A stretch of 64,000 nucleotides of DNA from Methylohalobius sp964654415 (GTDB lineage Bacteria > Pseudomonadota > Gammaproteobacteria > Methylococcales > Methylothermaceae): NCBI GenBank assembly GCA_964654415.1, contig CAZZIP010000006.1, positions 62,001-126,000 of the forward strand, given 5' to 3'. This document shows positions 25,063-34,067 of this stretch, one piece after another (positions within the stretch are counted from its first letter, which is position 1; each line of letters opens with the position of its first letter). A program made the translations under genes and the position numbers. The notes beneath the pieces were generated by a model that saw only the letters and a list, made by a program, of their open reading frames with translations, did not search any database and was not told the DNA's origin.

Positions 25063-26504
25063 GACCTTTTCGTTTCCCTTCGCTGGTTACCCTGTTATTA
25101 GTGGGTTTCAGCCTGGTGCTTTTGCCCCTGCTCTTGGCTCTGGGGTCGGCGCTGTACTCTTTGGAAAAGCTGACCAGTTACAGTCAGACGGTGGTTTATC
25201 GATCGGTTCGAATGACCCACAGCAGCCGTATGTTGTTGGAACATCTGATCGCAATGGAACGCAGCGCAAGGCAATATCTCATTCTCGCTGATCCGGCATT
25301 GTTTGAGTATTACCGAGATATGCGGAAAACCTTTACCGCTGAACTCGAGGGGCTACGGAGTGTGATAAAGGAGGCAGATCTACTCCGTCTCGTGGCCAAA
25401 TTGGAAGGCTACGAGTTTGATTTGTATATGATTTTTATGGATCCGCGGATCGCTATGCAGATCAAGACAGGCGAGGCGGATCAATTTCCGGTTTTACGTC
25501 AGTTGGCCAATCAGATATGGCAGCTCAGCAATCTGATAGTGGCGAAAAATCTTGAAGCGCTTGAGCAACGTTCCAAGCAAGGCCAGCAACAAACGCTGCA
25601 GCACTTGATGGTCATGATGCCTATCGCGCTGCTGTTACTGGTATTTTTCGTGGTGTTGATCACCCGCCCCATTCGCCAGTTGGATGCAGCCATTCGTAAG
25701 CTGGGGGACAAAGGCCTCGATCAGCCGATCAAGGTACAGGGGCCGCGTGACTTGGAGGCGCTCGGCAGGCGTCTGGAGTGGCTGCGGATCAGGCTTTCCA
25801 TGCTCGAGGCGGAGAAGCAGCGCTTTATGCGCAATATTTCTCACGAATTGAAAACCCCCCTGGCCAATATCCACGAAGGAGTTGAATTGTTGGCCGATCA
25901 AGTGGTCGGAAAGTTGACCCCAGAACAGGCTGAGATCGTCCGAATCGTTTTCGACAACACCACTCGGCTTTACCGTATGATCGAAGACTTGATCCGCTAT
26001 AGTCAGCTACAGCGGATGGATGAAGCGATGCGCCCCCAAGCGGTTGATATGAAGCTTTTGGTTGAGGAAGTTATCGAAGATTATCGCGTTCGTCTGCGCG
26101 CCAAAGAAATTCGCCTCCAGAGTCGATTGGCCGCTGTGAAATTCTATGGATTCCCGGAGTTGTTGCGGTCAATGATCGATAACCTGTTGTCCAATGCGGT
26201 CAAATACTCGCCACGCGGTAGTGAGATCATTGTGGCACTATTTCAGAGGAAGGGCATGATGTATTTTGAGGTCCAAGATCAGGGTCCGGGGGTTCCTCCC
26301 GAGGAGCGGAAGCGGGTGTTTGACGCGCTCTATCAAGGATCCACCGGGCGGAAATTGGGGATAGAAGGGACTGGTTTAGGGCTTGCGATCGTCAACGAGT
26401 GTGTCGTCATGCATCATGGGCAGGTAGAAATTCTGGATCCTCCACAAGGCCGGGGAGCCTATTTCCGAGTCGTCATTCCGCTGGATGGAGTTCGAGTTGA
26501 ATAA
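25056..26504 (+). CDS. glrK: Sensor histidine kinase GlrK/QseE-like
   Basis: Inner-membrane sensor of 482 residues: a helix at about 10-30, a periplasmic four-helix-type sensor region, a second helix near 185-205, HAMP, HisKA (phospho-His in RNISHELKTPLANIHEG) and HATPase (NAVKYSPRG, DQGPGVP, GTGLGLAIVNE). The gene order kinase, small lipoprotein, sigma-54 response regulator is that of glrK-qseG-glrR (qseEGF). In E. coli this system answers envelope stress and controls the small RNA GlmY; the signal here is unknown. The start overlaps epmA; GTG at 25059 is an alternative. Confidence 0.88.
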   Translation: MVRPFRFPSLVTLLLVGFSLVLLPLLLALGSALYSLEKLTSYSQTVVYRSVRMTHSSRMLLEHLIAMERSARQYLILADPALFEYYRDMRKTFTAELEGLRSVIKEADLLRLVAKLEGYEFDLYMIFMDPRIAMQIKTGEADQFPVLRQLANQIWQLSNLIVAKNLEALEQRSKQGQQQTLQHLMVMMPIALLLLVFFVVLITRPIRQLDAAIRKLGDKGLDQPIKVQGPRDLEALGRRLEWLRIRLSMLEAEKQRFMRNISHELKTPLANIHEGVELLADQVVGKLTPEQAEIVRIVFDNTTRLYRMIEDLIRYSQLQRMDEAMRPQAVDMKLLVEEVIEDYRVRLRAKEIRLQSRLAAVKFYGFPELLRSMIDNLLSNAVKYSPRGSEIIVALFQRKGMMYFEVQDQGPGVPPEERKRVFDALYQGSTGRKLGIEGTGLGLAIVNECVVMHHGQVEILDPPQGRGAYFRVVIPLDGVRVE

Positions 26505-27096
26505 ACGCCCCTCTGCACGCGCCGGATTGCTGGGTTTGAGCCTGTCCTTTTTGGCGGGATGCGTTGGTCAGCCGCCTAAACCTCCGCCTCTTCGGCAAGT
26601 ACCCGAGTATTCGCTGGCTCAAGAGCCGAATTACACGGATTATAGTCTTCCGGAGTTGGAGAGCTATTTGGGTTATCTCGCCGAATTGCAGCCTTTCCAA
26701 CGTCAGGCCGAATGTGAGTGGTTACAGCGTTTCAATGCAGTTGCTCCGGGGCCGGGAGTACAGCTTCATCTGGCGTTTGCCCTACTGCTGGCCCCTGATT
26801 GTGGTAGCAACGAATCGCAGCAGGCGATCGAGTTGTTCGAAACGGGATTGACCCAGATCCAAGACTTACGGACACGCGGTTTGCTGGCGTATCATGCAGC
26901 GTTGGCCCAGCACCGACAGGGCGCAGAACGGTACCACGAGGAATTAACCCGGAAGTTGGAACGACAGTGGAAACAGGCCAATCAAAACTTAAATCAGCGC
27001 TTGCAAGCCTGCAATGAGGCGCTTAAAGACACACGAGCGAAATTGGAAGCCTTAAAGGCGATTGAACAAAGCTTGAATCCTGTGGGGGCACCGTAG
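26485..27096 (+). CDS. qseG: QseG-like outer-membrane lipoprotein
   Basis: Predicted lipoprotein of 203 residues: signal peptide about 1-25 with lipobox LAGC (Cys26), a Pro-rich stretch, then helical repeats and a Gln/Glu-rich C-terminal coiled coil. In enterobacteria QseG contacts the QseE sensor from the outer membrane. Sequence conservation is low and the call depends on its place between glrK and glrR. It overlaps glrK by 20 bases and is followed by glrR after four. Confidence 0.75.
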   Translation: MEFELNKRPSARAGLLGLSLSFLAGCVGQPPKPPPLRQVPEYSLAQEPNYTDYSLPELESYLGYLAELQPFQRQAECEWLQRFNAVAPGPGVQLHLAFALLLAPDCGSNESQQAIELFETGLTQIQDLRTRGLLAYHAALAQHRQGAERYHEELTRKLERQWKQANQNLNQRLQACNEALKDTRAKLEALKAIEQSLNPVGAP

Positions 27097-27100
27097 ACCG

Positions 27101-28462
27101 ATGCAGGACTCACGCAAGCGGATACTGGTGGTTGACGACGAGGAGAGCTTCCTGCGTCTGTTGGTTATGCGCTTGAGCGCGGCCGGATTTGCGGTCAAGC
27201 CGGTGACCAGCGGTGAGGAGGCATTGGCGCAGCTGAGGTTGTTTCGTCCCCATGTAGTGGTGACCGACTTAATGATGGACGACATGGATGGTATAGCGTT
27301 GTTCGATGCCATTCACGCGCGTTGTCCTACTTTACCGATTATCATTCTCACTGCTCACGGTACCATCAGCGATGCCGTAGATGCCACCAAGCGGGGAATC
27401 TTTGGGTTTTTGACCAAGCCGGTGGACAACAAAGAACTGGTGCGTCAGGTCACCCAGGCGATGGAGATTTGCCTCGGTGCGGAAGTACGTGGGGACGAAG
27501 AGTCGGGGGAAGCTTGGCGCAGCGGGATCATCACCCAAAGCCAGCTGATGGAAGATCTGCTCAACCAGGTGGCGCGATTGGCGCAGGGCCGGGCGAGCGT
27601 ATATATTCACGGCGAAAGCGGTACGGGTAAGGAGCTCTTGGCTAGGGCTATCCATCAAGCAGGGCCGCGGCGCGATCAGCCTTTCATTGCCGTCAACTGC
27701 AGCGCCATCCCTGAGCATTTGTTCGAATCAGAACTGTTCGGCCACAAAAAGGGGGCTTTCACCGGCGCAATTCGAGACCACGAAGGCTTATTCCGAGCCG
27801 CCGACGGAGGGACTCTGTTTTTGGATGAGATCGGCGATATGCCTAAATCCTTCCAGGTCAAGCTGCTGCGAGCGATTCAAGAGATGAGTGTGCGGCCGGT
27901 GGGAAGCACTGAAGCTGTGTCGGTGGATGTCAGGATCATCTCTGCCAGTCACGTGGATCTGGAGCAGGCCGTAGCTACCGGGGAGTTCCGCGGAGATCTC
28001 TATTACCGACTTAACGTGGTGACGCTGAGGGTGCCGCCGCTGCGCGAGCGGCCAGAGGACATTCCGCTGCTTGCTGCCCACTTCGTCAAACAACTGGCTG
28101 AACCTTACGGGAACCTGGTCAAGGGATTTTCCCCCGAAGCCTTAGAATGCTTGGTGCGCTACGACTGGCCCGGGAACGTACGCCAGCTGCAGAACGTCGT
28201 AGAACAATGCGTCGCACTCTCCAATACGCCCCTGATCTCCTTGAGCTTGGTGCAAAAGTCCCTCAGTGGGGATATCAGCAGTGGTGCCCTGCCACCATTG
28301 CGCGAGGCTAAACGCAACTTTGAGCGCGAGTACCTCATTCGCTTGCTGCAGATCACCAAAGGTAATGTGGCCCGCGCGGCGGAGCTGGCCAAGCGCAATC
28401 GGACCGAATTCTACCGGTTGCTGAATCGCCACCGGCTCGATCCAAATTCATTCAAACCCTAG
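27101..28462 (+). CDS. glrR: Sigma-54-dependent response regulator GlrR/QseF-like
   Basis: NtrC-type activator, 453 residues: receiver (about 5-120; phospho-Asp in VVVTDLMMDDMDG), AAA+ domain (about 145-375; Walker A HGESGTGKELLARA, sigma-54 loop GAFTGA, Walker B LFLDEIGDM) and a Fis-type helix-turn-helix (ARAAELAKRNRTEFYRLL). All residues needed for sigma-54 activation look intact. It is the cognate regulator of the upstream kinase. Its 3' end overlaps the convergent kinase-fusion gene by 15 bases with no terminator between. Confidence 0.93.
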   Translation: MQDSRKRILVVDDEESFLRLLVMRLSAAGFAVKPVTSGEEALAQLRLFRPHVVVTDLMMDDMDGIALFDAIHARCPTLPIIILTAHGTISDAVDATKRGIFGFLTKPVDNKELVRQVTQAMEICLGAEVRGDEESGEAWRSGIITQSQLMEDLLNQVARLAQGRASVYIHGESGTGKELLARAIHQAGPRRDQPFIAVNCSAIPEHLFESELFGHKKGAFTGAIRDHEGLFRAADGGTLFLDEIGDMPKSFQVKLLRAIQEMSVRPVGSTEAVSVDVRIISASHVDLEQAVATGEFRGDLYYRLNVVTLRVPPLRERPEDIPLLAAHFVKQLAEPYGNLVKGFSPEALECLVRYDWPGNVRQLQNVVEQCVALSNTPLISLSLVQKSLSGDISSGALPPLREAKRNFEREYLIRLLQITKGNVARAAELAKRNRTEFYRLLNRHRLDPNSFKP

Positions 28463-30001
28463 CCGGGCTTGCAATGCTGGCAGCAGGTTTTCCACGCCGC
28501 CTGCTTGCGCGGTATCGAAGCTAAGTGTGGCGGCTTGCTCGGATGGGTCCAACGGATCGTGATGGCGAAGCTGATACTCCAAGACGGTTAAGTCGGCTTC
28601 TGACGGATCGTGCCGTTCCTGGATGCGCTTTAGGATGCGCTGGCGGAGAACTTCTTCCGTTGCCTGAAAATCCAGGATCAGGAAAGGAAGCTTTAAGCTT
28701 GCGGCCAGTTCTTTGAACCTGTCTCGATAGGCGCGCTTTAGGAAGGTAGCGTCCACGATCACCGGATAACCTGCGGTCAGGATTGTGCGAGCGTCGTCCC
28801 ATAACTTTTGATAAGTGCGACGGGTGAAATCCGGAGTATAAATTCCACCGCCGAGCTGGGATTTAGAATCGGCAGTAGCCTCAAGCCCCGCTAGGCGCTT
28901 GCGCTCTACGTCTGAACGCAGATGCAGCGCTCCCAGATGGGAAGCCAGGTGGCGTGAGGCGTAGGATTTGCCACTGCCGGAAAAGCCATGCGTGATGCAG
29001 AGGGCGGCTCGCTTTGGATGACTGAAGGCTCGAGCGAGTTCCAGATAATGCTCGAAATCCCTCTGGTAGGCTATCTCGTCCGGGTGCTGTTGTCCGCTAA
29101 GGTGGGCGATCTTGGCCCGCACCATGGCCCGATAGACCAAGTAATAGCGGAGCAGGCGCACCCCAGCATAATCGCCGATCAGGCTCAGATAGTCGTTGAG
29201 GAAACCAAATCCCAGCGGTTTGCATCCACGCGCGCAAAGGTCCATTACCGTAAATGCGATTTCGCTGATGACGTCGATCCAGCGCAGCGCCGGGTTGAAT
29301 TCGATGCAGTCGAACGGCAGCGGCTGCCCTTGCCATAGAACGATGTTGCCCAAGTGCAGGTCGCCGTGGCATTCGCGGATGAAGCCTTGGTGCTTGCGCT
29401 CAGCCATATTCGAACGCAGATGATCGAATTCGGTCTCGGTCCAGGCTTTGAGTTCTGCCAGGATGGCCCGGTCGGTCCGGGCGATCTGGGCAAAATTTTG
29501 CCTGGCGGCTTCCTGGATCAGATCTGGGTCGCCGTAAGGGTCTTCTGCTCTCACCCGGGCGGCGGATTGGTGAAAGCAGGCGATCCGTTCTGCCAGGGAT
29601 TGCAAGATTGCTTCGGTTAATTCACCGCGGGTGGCACGTTCTGCAAGCAGGTCCTGTTCCTGGAATTGATGCATCTTGACGGCGTATTCCAGGGCTGGGC
29701 CTGGACCATCGATGCGGGGAGACGTTGGCTTGCCGGTGATTGCCACCACCGCCAAGTAGAGCTGGGGGGCTAGGCGACGGTTGAGGCGCAGTTCTTCCTG
29801 ACAATAGAAATGCCGCTTGTCTAAGGTGGAGAAGTCGAGAAAACCGAAATTCACTGGTTTTTTGATCTTGTAAGCATAGGGACCAGTAAGAATGATCCAG
29901 GAGATATGGGTTTCGCGGTAGCAGATGGATTCGGTGGGGTGGTCGTAAACCGAAGGGTCGAGCAGGGATCGGATCAAGGGAGGCAGGTTTATCTCAGACA
30001 C
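28448..30001 (-). CDS. Aminoglycoside-phosphotransferase-like / P-loop ATPase fusion
   Basis: Fusion of a phosphotransferase-fold domain (about 1-340; catalytic loop ECHGDLHLGNIVLW, then PFDCIEF) and an AAA_33-type P-loop kinase domain (about 345-517; Walker A GFSGSGKSYASR). Such fusions occur widely in proteobacteria; substrates are not established and the first domain should not be read as antibiotic resistance. I start at GTG 30001, which overlaps rnd by 13 bases; an upstream ATG at 30082 would overlap rnd by 94 bases and add an Arg-rich extension lacking family resemblance. 517 residues. Confidence 0.8.
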   Translation of the reverse strand: MSEINLPPLIRSLLDPSVYDHPTESICYRETHISWIILTGPYAYKIKKPVNFGFLDFSTLDKRHFYCQEELRLNRRLAPQLYLAVVAITGKPTSPRIDGPGPALEYAVKMHQFQEQDLLAERATRGELTEAILQSLAERIACFHQSAARVRAEDPYGDPDLIQEAARQNFAQIARTDRAILAELKAWTETEFDHLRSNMAERKHQGFIRECHGDLHLGNIVLWQGQPLPFDCIEFNPALRWIDVISEIAFTVMDLCARGCKPLGFGFLNDYLSLIGDYAGVRLLRYYLVYRAMVRAKIAHLSGQQHPDEIAYQRDFEHYLELARAFSHPKRAALCITHGFSGSGKSYASRHLASHLGALHLRSDVERKRLAGLEATADSKSQLGGGIYTPDFTRRTYQKLWDDARTILTAGYPVIVDATFLKRAYRDRFKELAASLKLPFLILDFQATEEVLRQRILKRIQERHDPSEADLTVLEYQLRHHDPLDPSEQAATLSFDTAQAGGVENLLPALQARLGFE

Positions 30002-31152
30002 GGCCGACCGTCTTCGATTTGCAAGTGCTTTTCGCCAGCCAAAAAGGCCATCAACTCCTCGCCGATCAGCTCCCGGCGCCAACCGTGGCAGAGGTTAGAG
30101 TCCTCAGGACACGCCAGGAATTGTTCCAAGTCTTTGCGCGAGGCCAGCGTCACGGGGTTTAAACCGTGCTTTGCCGCCTGTAGCCGGACCACAGCACTGA
30201 GCAGCTCGAGCAGAATTTCCTGTTCGGCGGTACGCGCCGCCGGCCGCGCTGGAGGGGCTCCAGCGTCGTCAGTATGAGTTTGGGCGACAAGTTGGCAGAT
30301 GGTTGCCCCGTAACGGTGGAGAAACCGGTTGTCGATTCCGCGCAGTCGCGCCAGCGCCTCGGGAGTTTGCGGCCTCAGCTTTGCGATCTGGCAGAGAAGA
30401 TCGTCCTTCAACACCCATCTCCGGGGCTGATTGGACGCTATCGCGGTCTCTTCGCGCCACGCCGCCAGGCGCTTTAAGGTCAGCAGTTGGCGGCCAGTCA
30501 GGCTAGATGCCCCTTTGATTCGACGCCAGGCCTCTTCGGGTGGATTGGTGTAAGTGGTAGGGTCGATGAGGGTGCTGAACTCCTGTTCCAGCCACGCCAA
30601 CCGCCCTGTTTGTTCGAGACGATCGCGCAGCTTAAGAAACAAAGGACCTAAGTAGCGCACATCGTCGATGGCATAGCGAATCTGCTCGGAGTCTAGCGGA
30701 CGCTGATGCCAGTTGGTGCGGCTATGGCCTTTTTCTAAGGATACTTTTAAGACCTCCAGCACTAAATGAGCATAGCCGATTTGCTCGGGATAGCCCAGGA
30801 GCGGGGCGGCCAATTGCGTGTCAAACACCGGTCCAGGCAACTGCTTGTGGAGGTGGTAGAAGATCTCTAGATCCTGACGAGCGGCATGCAAGACCTTTAG
30901 CTTATCGGGCCGGTAGATAAGTCGCCACAAGGGAGTTAGGTCAGAAAGTCTCAATGGATCGACACAGGCAAGCGTGTCCTCCCCGGCGATCTGAAGCAAA
31001 CAGAGCTTGGGATAATAGGTGGATTCGCGCAAGAATTCGGTGTCGATGGCCAGCCAGGGGCTGGTCGCCAATGCCTGGCATAGGCGTTCGAGGTCTGCTG
31101 GAGTATCGACGTAGTGGTAGGGTGCTGGCCGAGTAGATTTTGTGCTCACCAT
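29989..31152 (-). CDS. rnd: Ribonuclease D
   Basis: 3'-5' exoribonuclease that trims tRNA precursors. The 387 residues show the DEDDy exonuclease motifs (WLAIDTEFLRE; LHAARQDLEIFYHL; YAIDDVRYLGPL with the Tyr/Asp pair) followed by an HRDC domain (about 210-290, ATSNQPRRWVLKDD-type sequence) and a helical C-terminus. Two of its tRNA substrates in this window lack an encoded CCA, so end processing matters here. It diverges from polA with 56 bases between. Confidence 0.93.
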   Translation of the reverse strand: MVSTKSTRPAPYHYVDTPADLERLCQALATSPWLAIDTEFLRESTYYPKLCLLQIAGEDTLACVDPLRLSDLTPLWRLIYRPDKLKVLHAARQDLEIFYHLHKQLPGPVFDTQLAAPLLGYPEQIGYAHLVLEVLKVSLEKGHSRTNWHQRPLDSEQIRYAIDDVRYLGPLFLKLRDRLEQTGRLAWLEQEFSTLIDPTTYTNPPEEAWRRIKGASSLTGRQLLTLKRLAAWREETAIASNQPRRWVLKDDLLCQIAKLRPQTPEALARLRGIDNRFLHRYGATICQLVAQTHTDDAGAPPARPAARTAEQEILLELLSAVVRLQAAKHGLNPVTLASRKDLEQFLACPEDSNLCHGWRRELIGEELMAFLAGEKHLQIEDGRPCLR

Positions 31153-31208
31153 CTGGCAATGCTGGCGTCAATGATATAGATTGCAGCAAGTTTAAGTAAT
31201 ACCACTCT

Positions 31209-33902
31209 ATGACCCAAGATCACAAGCTTCTGGTGCTGGTGGATGGCACCTCGTTCCTGTTTCGCGCCTATCACGCCCTGCCGCCTTTGAGCAATTCCAA
31301 GGGTGATCCCACCGGGGCGATCTACGGGGTAGCCAATATGCTGCGCAAGCTACTCCATACTTACGACACGCCTTATTTCGCGGTAGTGTTCGACGCTCCG
31401 GGCAAGACCTTCCGTGAAGCTTTATTCGAAGCTTACAAGGCCAAACGTCCGCCGGTGCCCGAGGAACTGACAGTCCAGATAGCACCCTTGCAGGAATTGA
31501 TCGAGGCGATGGGTATTCCGCTGATCGTGAAGGAAGGAGTGGAGGCTGACGATGTCATCGCCACGCTGGCCGCTAAAGCTAAAGCCTCGGGTTTTCACGT
31601 GGTGGTAGCCACCAGCGATAAAGACTTGGCCCAATTGGTGGACGACCGCCTGATCCTAGACAACACGATGTCCGAAACCCGCCTGGATGCCGCCGGAGTG
31701 CGGGAGAAGTTCGGCGTGCCGCCGGACAAGATCGTCGATTACCTGGCGCTGGTAGGCGATCCTTCCGACAATATTCCCGGGGTTCCCGGAGTTGGACCCA
31801 AGACCGCTGCCAAGTGGCTGCGTCAATACGGCTCCTTGGATGGGATAGTAGCCCATGCGGATGAGATACCGGGCAAAGCGGGAGAAAACCTGCGCGCCCA
31901 TTTGAATGAACTGGCCCTTGCGCGCCAGCTGGCCACGCTTCATAGCGATGTGGCATTGACTATCACGCCTGAGGACCTCAAGCGGCGGCCGCCTGACAAC
32001 GCTAAGTTGACGGCGTTGCTCAAGCGGTTCGAGTTTACCTCCTGGTTGCGCCAGCTCGATCTGCCGACCACCCGCAGCCAATCTCAAGGCTTAGGTTCTT
32101 GTTACCAGGCGGTGCTCACGCAGGCCAGTCTTAACCAGTGGCTGGAAGCGTTACGGCAGGCGCCGCTGGTGGCTTTTGATACCGAAACCACGGATCTGAA
32201 TTATCTGGATGCGCGCTTGGTCGGAGTATCGTTTGCCGTAGAGCCGGGCAAAGCCGCTTATGTGCCGGTAGGTCACGACTACTTGGGCGCACCGGCGCAG
32301 CTGGGCTTGAACGACTTGCTCGAGGAGTTGCGTCCGCTGCTGACTTCGGAAAACATCGCCAAGCTGGGTCAAAACCTTAAGTACGACGCCCACGTGCTTG
32401 CCAACTACGGCATCGAACTCAAAGGGATCGCCCACGACACCATGCTTCAGTCTTATGTCTTAAATAGCACTGCCACCCGCCACGATCTGGACTCTCTGGC
32501 GCTGACCTATCTCGGAATCAAGACTACCCATTACGAGGAGGTGGCGGGCAAAGGCGCCAAGCAAATTCCGTTTTCTATGGTAAGCCTCGATCAAGCGGTG
32601 TCTTACGCGGCCGAGGACGCTGACGTTACACTGCGCCTGCATCGGGTATTGTGGCCCAAGCTCGAAGCGGAACCCAAGCTCAAACGGGTATATCAAGAGA
32701 TCGAGATGCCTTTGGTGCCAGTGCTGGTGCGGATGGAACGCAACGGAGTGCAGGTGGATCGAGAAGAGCTCACCCAGCTGAGCGCCGAGTTAGCCAGGCG
32801 CTGCGCTCTCATCGAAGAACAAGTCTACTGTATCGCTGGGGAAGCTTTCAACTTGGCCTCGCCCAAGCAAATTCATCATATCCTATTCGAGAAGCTGAAT
32901 CTTCCGGTGTTGAAAAAAACTCCCAAAGGCCAGCCTTCTACCTCAGAAGAGGTTCTCCAGCAGTTGGCCGCAGACTACGAACTGCCGCGCCTGATTCTAG
33001 AACACCGGGCTTTGAGCAAGCTCAAATCAACCTATGCCGACCGTTTGCCGCAGCAAATCCATCCGCGCACCGGCCGAGTGCATACCTCTTATCATCAGGC
33101 GGTCACCGCCACCGGCAGGCTGTCCTCTTCGGATCCCAATCTCCAGAACATTCCCATCCGCAGCGAGGAGGGTCGCCGGATCCGGCGCGCCTTCGTGGCC
33201 CCTTCCGGGTTTAAACTGGTGGCCGCTGACTATTCCCAGATCGAGCTTAGGATCATGGCCCACCTGTCAGGGGATCCGAATCTCCTGCGCGCTTTCGCTG
33301 AAGAGATAGATATTCACCGTGCCACTGCCGCCGAGGTCTTCAACGTTGCCCCGGAACAAGTCACGCCCCAGCAGCGCCGCGCCGCCAAGGCGATTAACTT
33401 CGGCTTGATCTATGGTATGTCTGCCTTTGGCTTGGCCAAACAATTGGGGATAGAGCGGGAGGATGCCCAGGTCTACATCGACCGCTATTTTGAGCGCTAC
33501 CCTGGGGTTCGCGATTATATGGAGGAAACCAAGCGCTCGGCTTACGCCTTAGGTTATGTGGAAACCTTGTTTGGGCGTCGGCTCTATTTGCCGGAACTTA
33601 AGTCGAAAGATCCGAAGCGCCGCCAATATGCTGAGCGCACTGCGATCAACGCGCCCATGCAGGGGAGCGCTGCCGACATCATCAAACGGGCGATGATTGC
33701 AGTGGATGGCTGGATTCTCAACTCTGGCTGCAGGGTAAAGATGATCATGCAGGTTCACGACGAACTGGTGTTCGAAGTGGCGGAGGATTGCTTGGAGCAG
33801 GCGATCTTGCAGATCCGAGCGCATATGCAAGGGGCAGCGAGCTTGAGCGTGCCGTTGGTGGTGGAAGTCGGGGTTGGGGCGAACTGGGACGAAGCGCATT
33901 GA
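31209..33902 (+). CDS. polA: DNA polymerase I
   Basis: Repair and Okazaki-fragment polymerase, 897 residues. The 5' nuclease domain (1-290; LVDGTSFLFRAYHALPPL, GVEADDVIATLA) is followed by a 3'-5' exonuclease domain (about 310-500) that retains proofreading residues in AFDTETTD, NLKYDAHVL and YAAEDADVT. The polymerase domain has motif A DYSQIELRIMAHLSGD, motif B RRAAKAINFGLIYGMSAFG and motif C QVHDELVFEV. All three activities look intact. The downstream engB gene and an intervening small-RNA-like region match the E. coli and Pseudomonas order. Confidence 0.97.
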   Translation: MTQDHKLLVLVDGTSFLFRAYHALPPLSNSKGDPTGAIYGVANMLRKLLHTYDTPYFAVVFDAPGKTFREALFEAYKAKRPPVPEELTVQIAPLQELIEAMGIPLIVKEGVEADDVIATLAAKAKASGFHVVVATSDKDLAQLVDDRLILDNTMSETRLDAAGVREKFGVPPDKIVDYLALVGDPSDNIPGVPGVGPKTAAKWLRQYGSLDGIVAHADEIPGKAGENLRAHLNELALARQLATLHSDVALTITPEDLKRRPPDNAKLTALLKRFEFTSWLRQLDLPTTRSQSQGLGSCYQAVLTQASLNQWLEALRQAPLVAFDTETTDLNYLDARLVGVSFAVEPGKAAYVPVGHDYLGAPAQLGLNDLLEELRPLLTSENIAKLGQNLKYDAHVLANYGIELKGIAHDTMLQSYVLNSTATRHDLDSLALTYLGIKTTHYEEVAGKGAKQIPFSMVSLDQAVSYAAEDADVTLRLHRVLWPKLEAEPKLKRVYQEIEMPLVPVLVRMERNGVQVDREELTQLSAELARRCALIEEQVYCIAGEAFNLASPKQIHHILFEKLNLPVLKKTPKGQPSTSEEVLQQLAADYELPRLILEHRALSKLKSTYADRLPQQIHPRTGRVHTSYHQAVTATGRLSSSDPNLQNIPIRSEEGRRIRRAFVAPSGFKLVAADYSQIELRIMAHLSGDPNLLRAFAEEIDIHRATAAEVFNVAPEQVTPQQRRAAKAINFGLIYGMSAFGLAKQLGIEREDAQVYIDRYFERYPGVRDYMEETKRSAYALGYVETLFGRRLYLPELKSKDPKRRQYAERTAINAPMQGSAADIIKRAMIAVDGWILNSGCRVKMIMQVHDELVFEVAEDCLEQAILQIRAHMQGAASLSVPLVVEVGVGANWDEAH

Positions 33903-33943
33903 AGTCGGGGAACTTTTGCTCACTCTTGCCTTCTAATTGGGCA

Positions 33944-34067
33944 AGTGTCTGGAACGACGCCAAATCTACTCATTTCCTCCCTTATGAGTAGCGAGCAGCT
34001 CCGGTTCCCCCAAGCCGGAGCATCATTGGCCCCGAAGCCCTCCCCCTTTGGCTTCGGGGTTTTTTTA
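33944..34067 (+). ncRNA. Candidate small RNA with three C-rich loops
   Basis: No protein fits between polA and engB, yet three perfect hairpins follow each other: CTACTCAT/ATGAGTAG (33966-33991, loop TTCCTCCCTT), GCTCCGG/CCGGAGC (33998-34021, loop TTCCCCCAAG) and the terminator CCCCGAAGCC/GGCTTCGGGG (34030-34059, loop CTCCCCCTTT) with seven Ts. Every loop exposes CCTCC or CCCCC, able to pair with Shine-Dalgarno sequences. Spot 42 of E. coli and ErsA of Pseudomonas occupy this same polA-engB gap, and Xanthomonas sX13 (C-rich loops) is, as I recall, also next to polA. TCTAAT at 33932-33937 could be the -10; no clear -35. The 5' end is a guess. Confidence 0.65.
34030..34066 (+). terminator. Rho-independent terminator, polA side
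   Basis: Ten perfect pairs (CCCCGAAGCC / GGCTTCGGGG) around a ten-base pyrimidine loop, then seven Ts. It ends the polA or small-RNA transcript and its T run meets the stop codon of the convergent engB. Confidence 0.92.

Noticed and set aside
28448..30001. Aminoglycoside resistance gene
   Set aside because: The phosphotransferase-fold domain is part of a housekeeping-type fusion with a P-loop kinase; the fold alone does not imply resistance.
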